This document shows, in pieces, positions 1-11,689 of a stretch of DNA of 64,000 bases. The notes below the pieces were generated by a model. It was not told where the DNA came from, did not search any database, and saw nothing but the letters and a program-made list of their open reading frames with translations. The DNA comes from Agrostemma githago (Eukaryota; Streptophyta; Magnoliopsida; Caryophyllales; Caryophyllaceae), in the NCBI GenBank assembly GCA_958450325.1, contig OY288256.1, positions 16,028,557-16,092,556 of the forward strand, read 5' to 3'. How positions within the stretch are numbered: the first letter of the stretch is position 1; every line of letters begins with the position of its first letter. The position numbers and the translations under genes were made by a program.

Positions 1-2576
1 TCCCCAAACAAGAGTCCCAGCACGGGTTCGGCATTGTCAGTGCCCTCTTTGGATTCAGCTTGGAGGAGGGCAAATATGTCATCTGGAATGTAGTTGCATT
101 CCCGAGCTAGGGCAGCCTCGGGATGCGTGATGGTTGGTTGATATAGGCCAACTTGAATAGCCCCAAATACGAGTGTGACGAAGTAATCACTTAGCCTTGG
201 GCTATAAGGACCCAAGTAGGTACCCTTGATGATGTTGCAGGCCTTCTCAATTCCTGCTCGGACCACATTTCCCGGGGTTATAGCATATCCCAAACCAAAG
301 TGAGATTCCCCGTCATTCAGAACCTCAATAATCTTCTCAGCTGGAAGATATGGCCTCGAAGTAGCCCCCGGTAGGTACCCCAAGTTTTGTAGCATCGTGT
401 CGATGCTCGTGGTGAAGTAGGGCCTAAAAAGGTATTCTTCTTCAATCATCCCTATAAAATCGAACCCCCAAAGGTCGGTGCGGTCCATAGTGTTACAGCT
501 AGCCACGGTCATTGGGGTTTCTTCTAAGGTGATAATACCGTCTTGTAGGGGCATTTTGATCTTTCGGTGTAGAGTAGAAGATACCGCTTTCACAGCATGG
601 AGCCATGGTCTTCCTAGGAGTAGATTGAAGGAAGAGGTGACATCGATTACCTGGAATTCTAGCTCTTTCTCGATTGGGCCGGTCACAATAGTCAGCTTGA
701 CGGCCCCGGAAACTGCTTTTGGGCTTCCATCGAAAGCCTGGATGGTGTGAGCAGTTGGTATGTAGTCGGCCTCGGTAATCCCGAGGGCTTTGGCAGTCCT
801 TAGCGGGAGGACATTCACCGCGGACCCATCATCAACTAGGGTCATCGAAAGATACTTACCCCGGCAAATCACTGTGATGTATAGGGCCAGATTGTGAGAG
901 GCCCCGAACGGTGGTAGGTCGGCATCTGAGAAGGTGATTGATGGGCCTTCTCCTTTGGACCTGCTCTTGAGGTAAGGTAAAATAGTGGCTACCATTTCAG
1001 GAGGGGTAACCTGGGAATCGACCTTGATCTGATCGAGGGCCTTAGTAAGTGCCTCTCGATGTTCTTGTGAGCTAACCAAGAGTTGCCATATAGTGAGGTC
1101 AGCTCGGGCCCTTTTCAATTGTTTGATAAGAGCCGTATCGGTGCTTGGTTCTTCAATGGCTTCTTCCGTCCTGGTAAGTTCAGTGATGGTTGCCTGGACT
1201 GAGCCGTCTTTGGTGAGGGAGTTACTGGCTAAAGCTTTGGATTTAGCCTTCCTGACCTCTTCGAGGGTTATGGGGACGGCTTCCCCTTTGGTGAGGTATA
1301 CATCTTCTTCATCATCGAACCAGATCCCATTGATTTGTGGGATGAAAGGAGAGATAAGATGAGAACAGTCTATCACCTCACCGGTGAAGATGGCATGAGA
1401 GCTAAAGGGGTTGTCCTTGTTGCTTGGCTTGTCCCCGGGTAGTGGTATTTTCCCGCTCTCAATTAAATCCTGAATTAGATGCTTCAGCTTCCAACACTTC
1501 TCGGTGTCATGCCCATTGCCCCGGTGATATTGGCAGTAGGCTTGGGCGTTGTAGCTCTTGGAGCGTTTTTCGACTGGAACTTCAGGAGTTGGGCCTATCG
1601 GCTGGACCAGGCCCTTGGAAGATAGCCTTTGTAAGGCATATGTATAGGTAGTCCCTATATCAGTGAATACCCTATGAGGGACGTTTCTTTTGGATGAGGC
1701 ATCCAAAAGGTTAACCGTGTCGAAGATGCTTCGGGTTGCGGCCGGAGGTTTGGTAGTGGATGAGGAAGCTCCTTGGTAACCCTTGTTAGAGGCCTTAGTC
1801 AGGCTCTCTAGTCTTAGATCATCTTCAATTCTCATGCCCATTTCAGTAAGAGTGGTGAAATTGGGTATGACAGCGTACCGGAGGTGAACCCGGTAGGAAG
1901 GGAGGAGGTTCTTGACAAAGGCCTCCACTAAAGTCTTCTCACTGGGCTTATCGACCAGTTTGACACTCTCGGCCCTCCAGCGTTGGAGGTATTTAGTAAA
2001 GCCCTCCTTAGGTTCTTGGGCCATAACCTCTAGGGACCGCATAGTGGTTTGGATCTCGGTGTTATCAGCGTAGTTCCGAGCGAACTCCGTAGCCACATCG
2101 TCCCAGGTTGAGAACTTCTTTGGGTCTAGCCTGTAATACCAGGCCTTTGGGTGTTTCTCCAGAGATGCAGCAAAGAGGTTCTTAAACATAGAAGAGTCCA
2201 CCCCCTTAATGGCCATGAACTCCTTGAAGGCCCGCACATGTAGTAGCGGGTCTTCAGTCCCTTCGAACATAGGTAGGCCCGTGAGATTCAGGTTTGCGGG
2301 CAGTTTGTCACTTACCGGGTTGTAATCCCGACTATTCTCCCGATGGATGTTGTTATTCCCGGTTAAGTAGACTTGTTCTTCCAATCGGCGGACCGAGCTA
2401 ACTAGTTTAGTTAGGGGTTCCGTGACCCCGGTATTAGGAGTCCTTTGTTCCACTGTAGCTAAGCGAGCAACAATGGCCACTTGGCCGGCCCTCATTTCAG
2501 TCAGTTGGGCTTCGATGTCGGCTTGCTTCTTGATTATGGCATCTAGAGAGGTTTGAAGACTGTTCAAAGTGGCCAT
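1..2576 (-). CDS. gag-pro: Gag-protease(-pol) polyprotein, N-terminal part, open to the window edge
   Basis: An uninterrupted frame of about 858 codons runs from an ATG at 2576 to the window start with no stop. In order it shows an N-terminal coiled-coil-like stretch, a retrotransposon gag core (including AWYYRLDPKKFSTWDD), a single CCHC-like knuckle (CQYHRGNGHDTEKC), and a retropepsin site with VDDGSAVNVLPL and the downstream LLGRPWLHAV. After the protease the frame continues without a break into the linker that precedes reverse transcriptase. In the homologous gene at 35721-37880 that same point carries a one-base deletion. This copy therefore indicates that gag, protease and pol were one frame in the family. 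It acts in particle formation and polyprotein cleavage. This is the best-preserved coding stretch of the window. Confidence 0.88.
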   Translation of the reverse strand, partial: MATLNSLQTSLDAIIKKQADIEAQLTEMRAGQVAIVARLATVEQRTPNTGVTEPLTKLVSSVRRLEEQVYLTGNNNIHRENSRDYNPVSDKLPANLNLTGLPMFEGTEDPLLHVRAFKEFMAIKGVDSSMFKNLFAASLEKHPKAWYYRLDPKKFSTWDDVATEFARNYADNTEIQTTMRSLEVMAQEPKEGFTKYLQRWRAESVKLVDKPSEKTLVEAFVKNLLPSYRVHLRYAVIPNFTTLTEMGMRIEDDLRLESLTKASNKGYQGASSSTTKPPAATRSIFDTVNLLDASSKRNVPHRVFTDIGTTYTYALQRLSSKGLVQPIGPTPEVPVEKRSKSYNAQAYCQYHRGNGHDTEKCWKLKHLIQDLIESGKIPLPGDKPSNKDNPFSSHAIFTGEVIDCSHLISPFIPQINGIWFDDEEDVYLTKGEAVPITLEEVRKAKSKALASNSLTKDGSVQATITELTRTEEAIEEPSTDTALIKQLKRARADLTIWQLLVSSQEHREALTKALDQIKVDSQVTPPEMVATILPYLKSRSKGEGPSITFSDADLPPFGASHNLALYITVICRGKYLSMTLVDDGSAVNVLPLRTAKALGITEADYIPTAHTIQAFDGSPKAVSGAVKLTIVTGPIEKELEFQVIDVTSSFNLLLGRPWLHAVKAVSSTLHRKIKMPLQDGIITLEETPMTVASCNTMDRTDLWGFDFIGMIEEEYLFRPYFTTSIDTMLQNLGYLPGATSRPYLPAEKIIEVLNDGESHFGLGYAITPGNVVRAGIEKACNIIKGTYLGPYSPRLSDYFVTLVFGAIQVGLYQPTITHPEAALARECNYIPDDIFALLQAESKEGTDNAEPVLGLLFG

Positions 2577-3944
2577 CCTTCGAGCGTGTCTGGTTGCCGG
2601 TGGCCTGTCTGTAAGAACACCACGTAATCAGGAACCGAACCCAGACCTTGGAATTAAAACAAGTACATCCCGAGCGACCCAAAAGAGAAAAGGACTCGAG
2701 AAAGACATCTAGACGGATGACTCGTAGGTGATGTGACTTCCTTAAGATTTCGGCCTTGGTGAGCCTAGTCTCGTTCGAAGGAAGGTTCACGTGAGACTAA
2801 TCCCCAGACTTTGGACTCGAGTGTGTAGACGGGCCCTCCCTTGTAGGAGTATGTCCTACGTAGGTGGGCTTTGCCTTAGTCTAATAAGGCAGACTGGGGG
2901 TGGGGAGGAAACTCGTGATATAAGATCAACAGAGTTTCGACGCTATAAACCTTGACGACTTACGACACGACCCGACACTGCTAAATACGGGAAGTCCTAA
3001 GAAGAGGAAGGTTTGGAAAATTGATAGTTTTGGAAAACCCGAGAAAAATCTCGGGGAAAGGCCCAATTTTTCGAGAAAAATCGGAAAGGGTATCGGGCCT
3101 TGGTTTTGATGGTTCGAAAATATTTTCGAGTTTTAAATTGGGCAGCATACCGGCTAGAAATAGGCTATTTTGAGTAAAATCATAAGTCCTAAATTCGGTA
3201 TGTGTCCCGGCTTTTGAAAATTGGATATCTTGAAATTTGAAAATTTGAATGTTGGAAAAAAAAAAGAATTTCCGACGATTTGAAAATTTGAAGATGAGAT
3301 CCCGAAGATTTGAAAATCGAAAACGGCATCTCGAAGATTTGAAAGTCGAAAATGGCATCGCGAGGATTTGAAAATTGAATTTTTGAAAATTCGAAAATCG
3401 AATGGTGGATCGGAAATTCGAATTTTGAAATGGGCAGCATGCCGGCTAAAAAAAATAGGCTTGTTTTGAGTCAAATCTTAAGTCTAAATTTCGCCAGCTT
3501 TCCGAGTTTTTGAAAATTTGAATATTTTTGGAAAGATGCATTTTTTTTTTGAAATGACGATTTTTTGAAAACGACACAGAAACCAAGTAGCACATAGTCA
3601 CGTAAGCATTATAACGACGCCATGTATGCTTTACACTAAGTCTCGGTCGGTCTGAATAGGGTCTATACCAGTGTTCATAGTCTAGTCGAGAAACGGGACG
3701 GTCTTCCTAACTCGAGTGGAGCTTAGAACATGCCGCAAAGTCCATCCGAGTCGACCATGAACACCTTTAACGTATCCAAGGATGAATACATTGTGGTATA
3801 GTGGGACGTCGGTCACCAGTACCGGCCCGGGCAAATATGGGGTTATGCATGAACCGTAAAACTAAAACGCATATTGTACTCATCAAGCGATTTCTATTCG
3901 AGTCTCACCCTGAGAACGCCGACGGTAAGCCATACATCGGTTGA
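2577..3944 (-). other. 5' leader of Tat copy 1 with an internal AT-rich minisatellite
   Basis: Untranslated leader between primer site and gag start. Roughly 3190-3540 is built from imperfect repeats of GAAGATTTGAAAATCGAAAA-like units with A/T runs. The short frames inside it are by-products of the repeat and are not credible genes. The matching leader of copy 2 (37881-38944) lacks nearly all of this repeat block. Confidence 0.75.
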
Positions 3945-3962
3945 TCCCCAGCGGAGTCGCCA
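3945..3962 (-). other. Primer binding site, tRNA-Arg type
   Basis: On the minus strand, TGGCGACTCCGCTGGGGA begins three bases inside the 5' LTR. It complements the 3' end of plant tRNA-Arg apart from one mismatch to the sequence I recall. A tRNA-Arg primer is characteristic of Tat/Ogre-type elements. Confidence 0.85.
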
Positions 3963-5040
3963 AATTGTGGACTTGACGTAGGTCCACCCCGACGCGGCCA
4001 CGCGCGGGTTTGGGTAGGCGAATGAACCTCCATATGAGAAGGATCGAATTGAAATTTAAGTCGAAATGGAGTCGCCACCGAATTTTATGGTTATTCGGAA
4101 CCATTCGAGCCCACTCTATATCGCCATGGTCCATACACAAAGTATGGCCCATTTCGGTTTGAGAGTTTACTGGGCTCGTCCCTTTGCATATCGATATAGA
4201 TGCCGACTTGAGCGGTTAATCGTATATTGAATGACTCTCGTTGCCAATGGATTCGGACATCCGGAAACCACGGTTCTGAGTAAGGGGTGAGGGTACGTGT
4301 TGGGAAGCCCACTAAGGACACCCAACCCCGCCCGCACTTAGCGGCCTCTACTAGGACATCGTTTGACTTTTTAATATGCGCGTTAGTGATTCGGTGAAAT
4401 GTTATGCAAACAACGTTTTAGCTAAGCATGCGAATTAAATGTGAGCTACGTCAATTTAATGCATCTAATTTATTGTCGAAGTGATTTAGCATGCGAGGGT
4501 TCATTTAAAAGCGGTAAAACGCAAATAAATAAAGCAAAGCAAAAATAAATCGATTACATGGTACACGGGCGGAATACAACCCGGAATTCACAATACGGCG
4601 TACAATAAAATAGAATAATCGAAATATACAATTGAAATGACGAGCAATAATTATAAACGGACCCGTGTATAAACTAGACCGTGACTTTGTGTGGGTGGAC
4701 GAACCTTAATTAATTACACATTATATTGCGTGTTAATCAAGGGACGGAGGTTCGAGACCTAGACGTGGTGCTAGCCCGATCTCGAACCTCGATGCCTTGT
4801 CCCGACTTATCACCTCGATGCCTTGAGTCTAAGTTAATTTTACATCGGATACGACTAAAGAGTCGTCGACATAAAATTAATAATGTGAGACCGTCGATCA
4901 AAATCGTTTAAGTGAAGTGATATGCATGAATTTTGGAAAAGCCACGTGATTGACTTTACACGTGTCGACTAAGTCGCTTTTAAAAAGACGAGGCTCGAAT
5001 GATAAAAAGAAAAGCCCTCGGTTTCTGGGCTGCAGGACCC

Positions 5041-5146
5041 ACTCGGTCGAGTCATGGCCTGACTCGGTCGAGTGTGTCCTTAGACGTAGCTACTGCCCGT
5101 TTTTATGGGTGCTACTCGATCGAGTAGCGTACGTACTCGGTCGAGT
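5041..5146. repeat. Palindrome cassette (U5-side) in LTR of copy 1
   Basis: Four copies of ACTCGRTCGAGT start at 5041, 5062, 5114 and 5135, giving spacings of 21, 52 and 21 bp. Each is a perfect or near-perfect 12-bp inverted repeat. The same arrangement recurs at 27135 and 40049. Confidence 0.9.
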
Positions 5147-5984
5147 AGCCCCTGTACGAATGAGAATTCGTTTCGTTTTATGATTCGAAATCGATGATCG
5201 GCTAAATTAAATACGAATATTGCGTGATTCGCATTTAATTTAGCTTCCGGTGTCATAATCATGTATGAATGATTATAATACCGTCACCGGAGTTTTAGGA
5301 AAACGTTTATTGTTAGTTTAGAAAATTTGAATTAGTGACGAAGGATGTCCCTCTACGTCATGACATCGAAACGAACTCTTTCGAGTTATGTGATGTCGGT
5401 TTTCGTATCAACGGGTCTCGTACTAATTGGAAATGAGATTAAATGCGTTCAATTATGACTTTAGATTGGTTATCATAGTTCAACACATTCAAAACCGAAT
5501 TTTTCGTATTAAAATGCATTTACGCGATATTATGACGATAATGATGATAAAGAAAAGGTGATACAAAAATAAAGACGCGAAAGTACGACAATATTAATGC
5601 TAGTGTCACTACTATGATTACGATTATAAATACGATACGAAAATATGATAAATAAAACGAAAAAGAGATTAAAAAAAGGATCGAGATGGGGTTTAGAACA
5701 CCCTCAACATACATGCTTAGTAAGGACCTCGGAAATGGACTCGTAATAGCGGCACGGGCTTGGGAGTATCGAGGATGTATGCGAGTTATGGTGTGTATAT
5801 GTGTGTGTATGCTTCGCCGGTTCTCCGAGGGACGAGGGGCTCGGGTTTTGTGTGTCTTACCTAAGTTGCTAGGGTCGTAGTGTTGTGTAGTGTAATTGTA
5901 AAGGTGTGCTTGAAGGAGTGTCGGTCTTCCAAAGTTGTGATTTTGAAGTGTGTCGAAGTTTGTGTTGTGCATGGGGTCATGGGG

Positions 5985-6119
5985 TATTTATAGGGAGCCC
6001 CGACCCCGGGTTACTCGACCGAGTGGCGCGGGTGCACTCGGTCGAGTGCCCCTGCGAATGAACCTGGACGGGTTCAAAGAGGCTCCACTCGATCGAGTGG
6101 CCAATCCACTCGATCGAGT
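5985..6119 (-). promoter_or_regulatory. LTR core promoter: TATA box plus upstream palindrome cassette
   Basis: Minus-strand TATAAATA at 5992-5985. About 20 bp upstream of it, in element orientation, are four 12-bp palindromes of the ACTCGRYCGAGT type starting at 6013, 6036, 6087 and 6108. The position immediately upstream of the TATA box suggests an enhancer or upstream activating region. That role is inferred. Confidence 0.6.
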
Positions 6120-6548
6120 GGATCAATTAATCCGGGCTATTTTGGGCGTGATTGCCCTTGATTTGTGCTTAATTGATTGTGATTGATTTGGATAGGTTTG
6201 GATTGATTTTTGGCTGATTTTGAATCTGGTGCATGCTTCGAGGACGCACCTGGTCGGTCTTTGTGTCGGGTTTGTCTTGACCGGGTTTTGACCCGGTCGC
6301 TAAAAGACGAGAATTATTTTTGGTGCCGGTTTTGGCCCAAATTAGTCTTGTTTGACTCGGAACGACCCACTGGGCCTGAATTTGAGGTCTGTTTTGTGAG
6401 ATTTTTACTCCACTAAAAGTCCATGTCGGATATTATTGATTCCGAGCCCAAGTCCGAGTATACTAAGTCATGTTTGCGTCCGATCATCATCGGGTGTTTT
6501 TTTGGGAACTGCTATAGACACCTGGCGGTCAAATTTTTGGTGTCTATA

Positions 6549-7408
6549 GTATTATTCTCGGATTTATTGAAATTGGTATTATTTTGGGAAGATGCCCTAC
6601 AGTTGATATTATTGTCGTTAAATAACCCTATTATTATTTGTTTATCATCATCATTATTTTATTTTATTTTTATTTTTTCTGTAGATTTTTTTTTTTTTCT
6701 ATGTAATTATTTTGTATATATAAACCCTAATATTATAACCTAAATAATTAATTTTAAAATAATAATACGATAAAAAAATTAATTAAATAAATAATTTATC
6801 GATATTATGTCATTGGTAATTGAATTAAAATTCATAATCGAATCCAATTCGGAAGCGTTGATTGATGATGTAAATTGATAAAACAAAGAGAAACATGATT
6901 GAATCTTATTGTAAAACGCAAAGGTTTATAAAGGGTAGAATAGGAAAATTTTAGAAAAATTCGTTAGGATTGAGTAAACATTCCGTTAGGAAAAAGTTTT
7001 TTTATGACGATAGATTTTAGTGGGGTCCACTAATATTTTCATCGAATATATATAATGTCATGTTCGATAAATTTTCCGAATTAATTACGTTGTTAGTTGT
7101 TGGGTTGGTAGTAGCTTCGTTACCTACAATTTTTTATTATATCATACGAAATACGGTTTGGGCACATCGAATATATATCATTAAGATAAATCAAATCACA
7201 TATTTTTTTAATAAATTATTTATTTTAAGATAATAACTAAAATTAAATATAACAAAATGATGAAGGGCAAACTTGAAAAAAAAACAAACAAAAAGGGGCG
7301 GTATTTAGTAATTTTTGGGAGCGGTATTTAGAAATGGCCCCCAAAAAACGCACTCTGTTGCGCTACAAAAGGGGTTCTAATTTCGGTCCAAAGGTCCATA
7401 TAGGAATA
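6549..7408. other. AT-rich flanking DNA, no gene seen
   Basis: Very AT-rich sequence with runs of T and A and scattered stops in all frames. I see no domain, RNA gene or clear element boundary. Confidence 0.6.
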
Positions 7409-7597
7409 CTCCTTTGTTCCATTCATTTTCATACATTTACCTTTTTTTAAGGGAAATCTTCAATACATAACATACATCGTTAATGTTTGCTCCACTTCCT
7501 CAATATATATGAGGAATACTTTATTAAAATAGGGCAGACATTAAAAAAAAGATGGAGTATAAGATAAAATATAGTTCATGTGCACTAACTTTTAGTA

Positions 7598-8447
7598 TTT
7601 TTTTTTGGTAAATGATAAGTATATTAATAAATCAAAATCTGTAGGATAGGTACATCAGTTCATGATCCTAGTTACAAAATTTCTGTCTTTAGTAGACATT
7701 TTGCCTTTATTCAAGGAAGTATAATACTCGCTCTGTACACTATTTTTTGTCCCATTACCCCAATATTTGTAAGGAGTATTTAATAAAATGGGGCAAAAAA
7801 TAGTGTCCGCAGGGAGTACATGATTAGTTTCTTCTTAGCTAACTGCCCAACTATTCCAGATCTAATAATCTTGTGCTCCATCCTGCTTTGATTTCTTTGT
7901 CTCCATAGGTGGTAAATGGTGGCCTTCATGATCCCATTTAGGACTGCTCTTTTCAGTTTGATGCCTCTTAGATTGAGTCTCCATTACTTATCCAGTGAAG
8001 GATGCATACTGGTACCTATCCACTCCTGCATATAATAATCCAATAATTTCTGATTGTACTCACACCTGCAGAATAGGTGCTCCAAAGTTTCAGGTTGACT
8101 GTCACATATACATGATCTCTTGTCCACAGTCAGGTTCAGGGTTTGTAATTTCTGTTTGGTGTTCATAGCGTGATGATGATATAACCACCCAACCATTCTA
8201 TGTTTAGGAATTGTCCACTTGTTCCATAATAAGTGATGCCAATCCACTTCCCCCCTTTATCTCTAAGCCAGTGATAGCCTTTGGCTATACTGTATTCAAT
8301 CCCTCCATTGTCTGTCCACCCATTACTCTGAAAACCAACCTGCAGCAAATCCTTAACTTGACAAATTCTCCTCTACCCTCAACTAGAAATGTGATTGGGG
8401 CTATAGGCCTGCCAATTGGTATTCTTAATGTAGACACTATGAACTAG
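7598..8447 (-). pseudogene. 5'-truncated LINE (L1-type) with RT zinc-binding domain remnant
   Basis: The minus strand encodes the end of a plant LINE reverse transcriptase. Recognisable pieces are a stretch ending WTIPKHRMVGWLYHHHA, then CICDSQPETLEHLFCRC, which is the C..C..H..C pattern of the zf-RVT domain. The frame shifts near 8245 and a stop follows after SLDK at 7984, so it is not functional. The 3' end is an A-run (T-run at 7598-7607 on the plus strand), and a perfect 12-bp duplication brackets the fragment. It is truncated to about 760 bp without the nested MITE, so the polymerase and endonuclease regions are missing. Confidence 0.8.
7727..7816. mobile_element. Short Stowaway-like MITE (90 bp) inside the LINE tail
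   Basis: The ends form a hairpin: ACACTATTTTTTG near the left end pairs with CAAAAAATAGTGT near the right end. The outer sequences are CTCGCTCTG and GCAGGGAG. TA flanks both sides (7725-7726 and 7817-7818). A related 90-bp element lies at 61946-62035. Confidence 0.8.
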
Positions 8448-8545
8448 TAACTTTTAGTAATACGAAACTAAAAATATAGACAAAAGAAAACAAACATTAA
8501 TGTACGTGCACAAAATAAATGTATGGTAATGAATGGAATGGGGAG

Positions 8546-8906
8546 ATTATACTACTTTTTTTTTCGGTTGAAATGTACGGTAAGAAAAGTATAACCAAAA
8601 AAATTTATGAGTAAGACCCCCTTTTCGGCTGTAATGGGACTGAGATGAGCTTATAAGAGTTGGACTGCGCTTATAGGATGTGAAACTAATAATTTAAATA
8701 ATATTAGTAGTAAAACTAGTAATATGCAACTGAAATGGCACACGTTAATATGCTAAATAAGGAAGAAATCACAATTATATTATCACGATAAATTGAAATA
8801 GCAACTCTTAATTACCATACTTAGACAACATAGTTGTGATTCATTCCTTAATTAACATATTAATGTGTACCCAGTGGGCACACGTTAGATAAACCGTAAT
8901 AATTAT
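8546..8906. other. AT-rich spacer
   Basis: No open frame, RNA gene or repeat boundary that I can support. Confidence 0.5.
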
Positions 8907-9753
8907 TACTCACTCCGTCCTGATCATTTGTTTGTCTTTGATTTTGGCACAAAGACCAAGGCGGGGGAGATGTCCAATTATTGAGTGACATGTGGAAGGA
9001 AGGATATGTGGATGCTTAAATTACTCATAAAAAACCTGTAACACCCCGTGTTTTCATTATTTGATAAACATATATACTCTTTTAACTCCATCCCCATTAT
9101 CCATTAATTCATCCATCACTTGTATGCTTGGAATTTATGTTCTAGGTTCCCATCCTTCACACTTTTATTTATATCCTTAAATCCTTAGGTTCGGATGGAC
9201 TAATAAACTAAGGCAATATATTTTCTCATTTTACGTCAGGTTAGAGACGTATTTGGCTCTTGATCAAAACATAAAAGTTTTAGATCTTTCTCTTATATTT
9301 CCAACGCCACCTTAATCGTCTTAATCGGAGTTCTGTAGAGAAAGTTATGCTTGAAATACGACAGACTATCATCATAACCCGCGGACCAAATCTATTCCGT
9401 CCTTATCTCTATTTCACCCACACTTCACCTATTTTTTTGTCACATGCTTGCAACTTGCCAACTTGCACTTCCTTTGAGCCCAAGGTCTATGAGCATAGGT
9501 TTATAGCCATGCATGGCTATATGGCTAAGGCTAACCATCTTCATCATCACATGCATTTTGTCCTTAAATTAAGGGATGAACTACTCTTCACTTCTCCACC
9601 ATTCCACCGTGAACCATCATCTCCATTTCTCACAATTTCATTATCCATATCCTCTTATCCATCATTCCTAATTACTACGAGTAGTAAGTATAGATTATTT
9701 ATTCATTAATTTTATTCATTTCTAGTTAAATTGTGTATTATTTTCTTGATAAA

Positions 9754-10634
9754 CTAGGTTAGTACCCGTGCAATTTTGCACGGGTATAAATAAAAATATT
9801 ACTCCTCTCATTCATTCAATTTTTTACACTTAATATAAATGGACAATCCAATCAATTCATTACACTCTCCTTTGGGCAAAAGACTTTACCTTATTATCCT
9901 CATATTCTTCATCTATTTACACAAAATATCATTACTTTTTCCTTACTTTTTGGTGGACCCATGACACCATTTGATTTACCAATAATATCATTACTTTTAC
10001 CACCTTTTTTAATTTTGATGAAAAATCCTATGTCAAGGATTGTTTGGATGGGAGGGAGTATGTAGATAATCTTATTTGGATCTTAAACTTTTAACACAAA
10101 TAATTTTTAAAATGATAAAAGTGTCTTATGTAGATAATCTTATTTGAAAATTATTATTCGTTATTGATACTAATATATTTTTTAGATATAGATTTTTTTT
10201 TTTATCTATTTCATGTTATTTTATCAGTGATTATACTGATTAGTTTACGTTATACGGAGTATAAAATATGTTTAATTTTATGTATATTTGTTTATATGTT
10301 AGAAAATTGTGTAATGGGGATATTTTCGACAATGTTTAATCTATATATGTTGGATTATCATATGAAAATAATTTCAATCGCAATAAACATGATAAGTTGT
10401 TTTATCCGCAGGTGTATACATACCTTGTTTTCAGATATTTTAACTTGTTTAATTAAATTATATTACTATCAGAATATTTTAAACTTGTGCCTATGTCGTT
10501 TTAAGAAAGTATATACCAAAATATCTCGTTTATATGGAGTATTAGATTAATATGAAAAATATGATATATTAAGAAAGTGTTTTTGGCGCCAAAAAAACTA
10601 AATGTGTGGTTTCGGTATTATATATTAGTATAGA
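9754..10634 (-). mobile_element. Non-autonomous Helitron (881 bp)
   Basis: On the minus strand the element begins TCTATACTAATATATAATAC, the usual Helitron 5' style. It ends with hairpin ACCCGTGCAAAATTGCACGG followed by CTAG. The flanking bases are A (9753) and T (10635), as expected for insertion between A and T without duplication. It encodes nothing recognisable. Confidence 0.82.
9802..10058. mobile_element. Stowaway-like MITE inside the Helitron
   Basis: The left end CTCCTCTCATTCATTCAA and the reverse complement of the right end, CTCCCTCCCATCCAAACAA, are similar but imperfect. TA flanks both sides (9800-9801 and 10059-10060). Length is 257 bp. Confidence 0.5.
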
Positions 10635-11689
10635 TTTTATTAATCTAAAACTAGGTGAACAAGAGACCTTGGTGGAAGGAAACCACTTGGGTTGATATCA
10701 CTCAAATTCTACTTATTAGTAATACTAATTTCTCTCAAGGTAACTAGGTTACTCCTTTTCTTGATTTATGAAATTCTAACATTTTTATGAATTTATAATA
10801 AGATTGAGGATATATATGAAGTTTAAAAAATTATGGTAATATATGAACTTCATGGTATAAATTATGTATATATTTTTGTGATGAATATATGCATATATGA
10901 TTGGTTTTATTGCTCATAATTTAATCATGCTTGTAATTTATTTATCATGCAATAAATATATAGATTATATGAATGATTAAAATAGTTGTGTTCTTAATTA
11001 TATTCCTACTTTTGTATGTTGATAATGTTGCAGGTAGATTTTTAAGCTTTTAGATTTGATTTTCGGATCATTATTTTTATTTTTCCATATTATCACATTT
11101 TTTTTATGAATACTCATTCATGCATGCATAAATATCCACAATATGTAAATAATTATGAAAAAAAATATTTTTTTTGTTGTAATTTGACTTTTTAGTATGT
11201 AATAAAATTTTGCATGGTGATTTTATAATTTATATAATTATTTTTTTTGGATTTAAATGGATAATTAGGCAATAAAGCCCTCAAGGGAAAATAAATATGA
11301 AATAAATTAATATGGTATTTTATATAAATATATTCTGATTTTTTTTTTTTGTTAAAATTAATTTATAAGTGTCACATAATATTTTTATCTATTTATTTAA
11401 TTAATTATTCCTGAAATTGCCTTTTAAGAATGTTTTTATGAATTGTAAGTATAAAGACTTGTTAAATAATTAATATGACATTATTTTAATTGAACTTAAA
11501 ACTTAATTTTATATTAAATAAATTTTCATAGCAATATGTAAATTCAATTTAATCATTTATAATGTGTAGTTAATCATATCCATGATTGTATAATAATTTA
11601 AAAGATAAGTTTTCGTCACCCTAAATAACACTGTTTGTTTACAATTAAGTAAAATTTAATTCTGAAAAGGAATAATATAGTAGTTGTGT

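Larger units (their letters stand above)
1..6548 (-). mobile_element. Tat-lineage Ty3/gypsy retrotransposon, copy 1 (5' part only; continues beyond window start)
   Basis: Read on the minus strand from 6548, the order is 5' LTR (6548-3966), tRNA-Arg-type primer site, untranslated leader, then the gag-pro frame from 2576 to the window edge. The same parts, in the same order and clearly homologous, make up the complete element at 26054-41552, so this is a second copy in the same orientation. The outer LTR end reads TGTCTATA instead of the expected TGTCTACA, so the terminal CA has mutated. The target-site duplication cannot be checked because the other end lies outside the window. Confidence 0.9.
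3966..6548 (-). repeat. 5' LTR of Tat copy 1 (2583 bp)
   Basis: Homologous over its whole length to the LTRs at 26054-28630 and 38966-41552 but visibly more diverged from them than they are from each other. The inner end is TGTGGAC on the plus strand and the outer end is TGTCTATA. It carries the minus-strand TATA box and two palindrome cassettes annotated separately. No gene is expected inside it. Confidence 0.92.
7586..8459. repeat. 12-bp target-site duplication around the LINE
   Basis: TAACTTTTAGTA at 7586-7597 is repeated exactly at 8448-8459. The duplication length is typical of target-primed LINE insertion. Confidence 0.85.
7409..8545. mobile_element. Stowaway-like MITE split by a LINE insertion
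   Basis: The left end CTCCTTTGTTCCATTCATTT is matched by the reverse complement of the right end, CTCCCCATTCCATTCATTA. The left flank is TA; the right flank reads AT, so the TA duplication is imperfect on that side. Removing the LINE (7598-8447) and one copy of its duplication leaves about 275 bp, a normal MITE size. Confidence 0.65.

Noticed and set aside
2981..3474. Several overlapping minus-strand frames rich in Phe, Ser and Lys
   Set aside because: They come from the AT-rich minisatellite of the Tat leader; no domain, and the copy-2 leader lacks them.
5520..5972. 150-codon minus-strand frame in the Tat LTR
   Set aside because: Not kept in the two other LTR copies and lies across the presumed transcription start; chance frame.
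9347..9709. 120-codon plus-strand frame in the LTR-like unit
   Set aside because: His/Ser/Phe-rich, no recognisable motif, inside LTR-type sequence.
10164..10550. 128-codon plus-strand frame in the Helitron
   Set aside because: Hydrophobic because of AT-rich sequence; no helicase or Rep motif and no start context.
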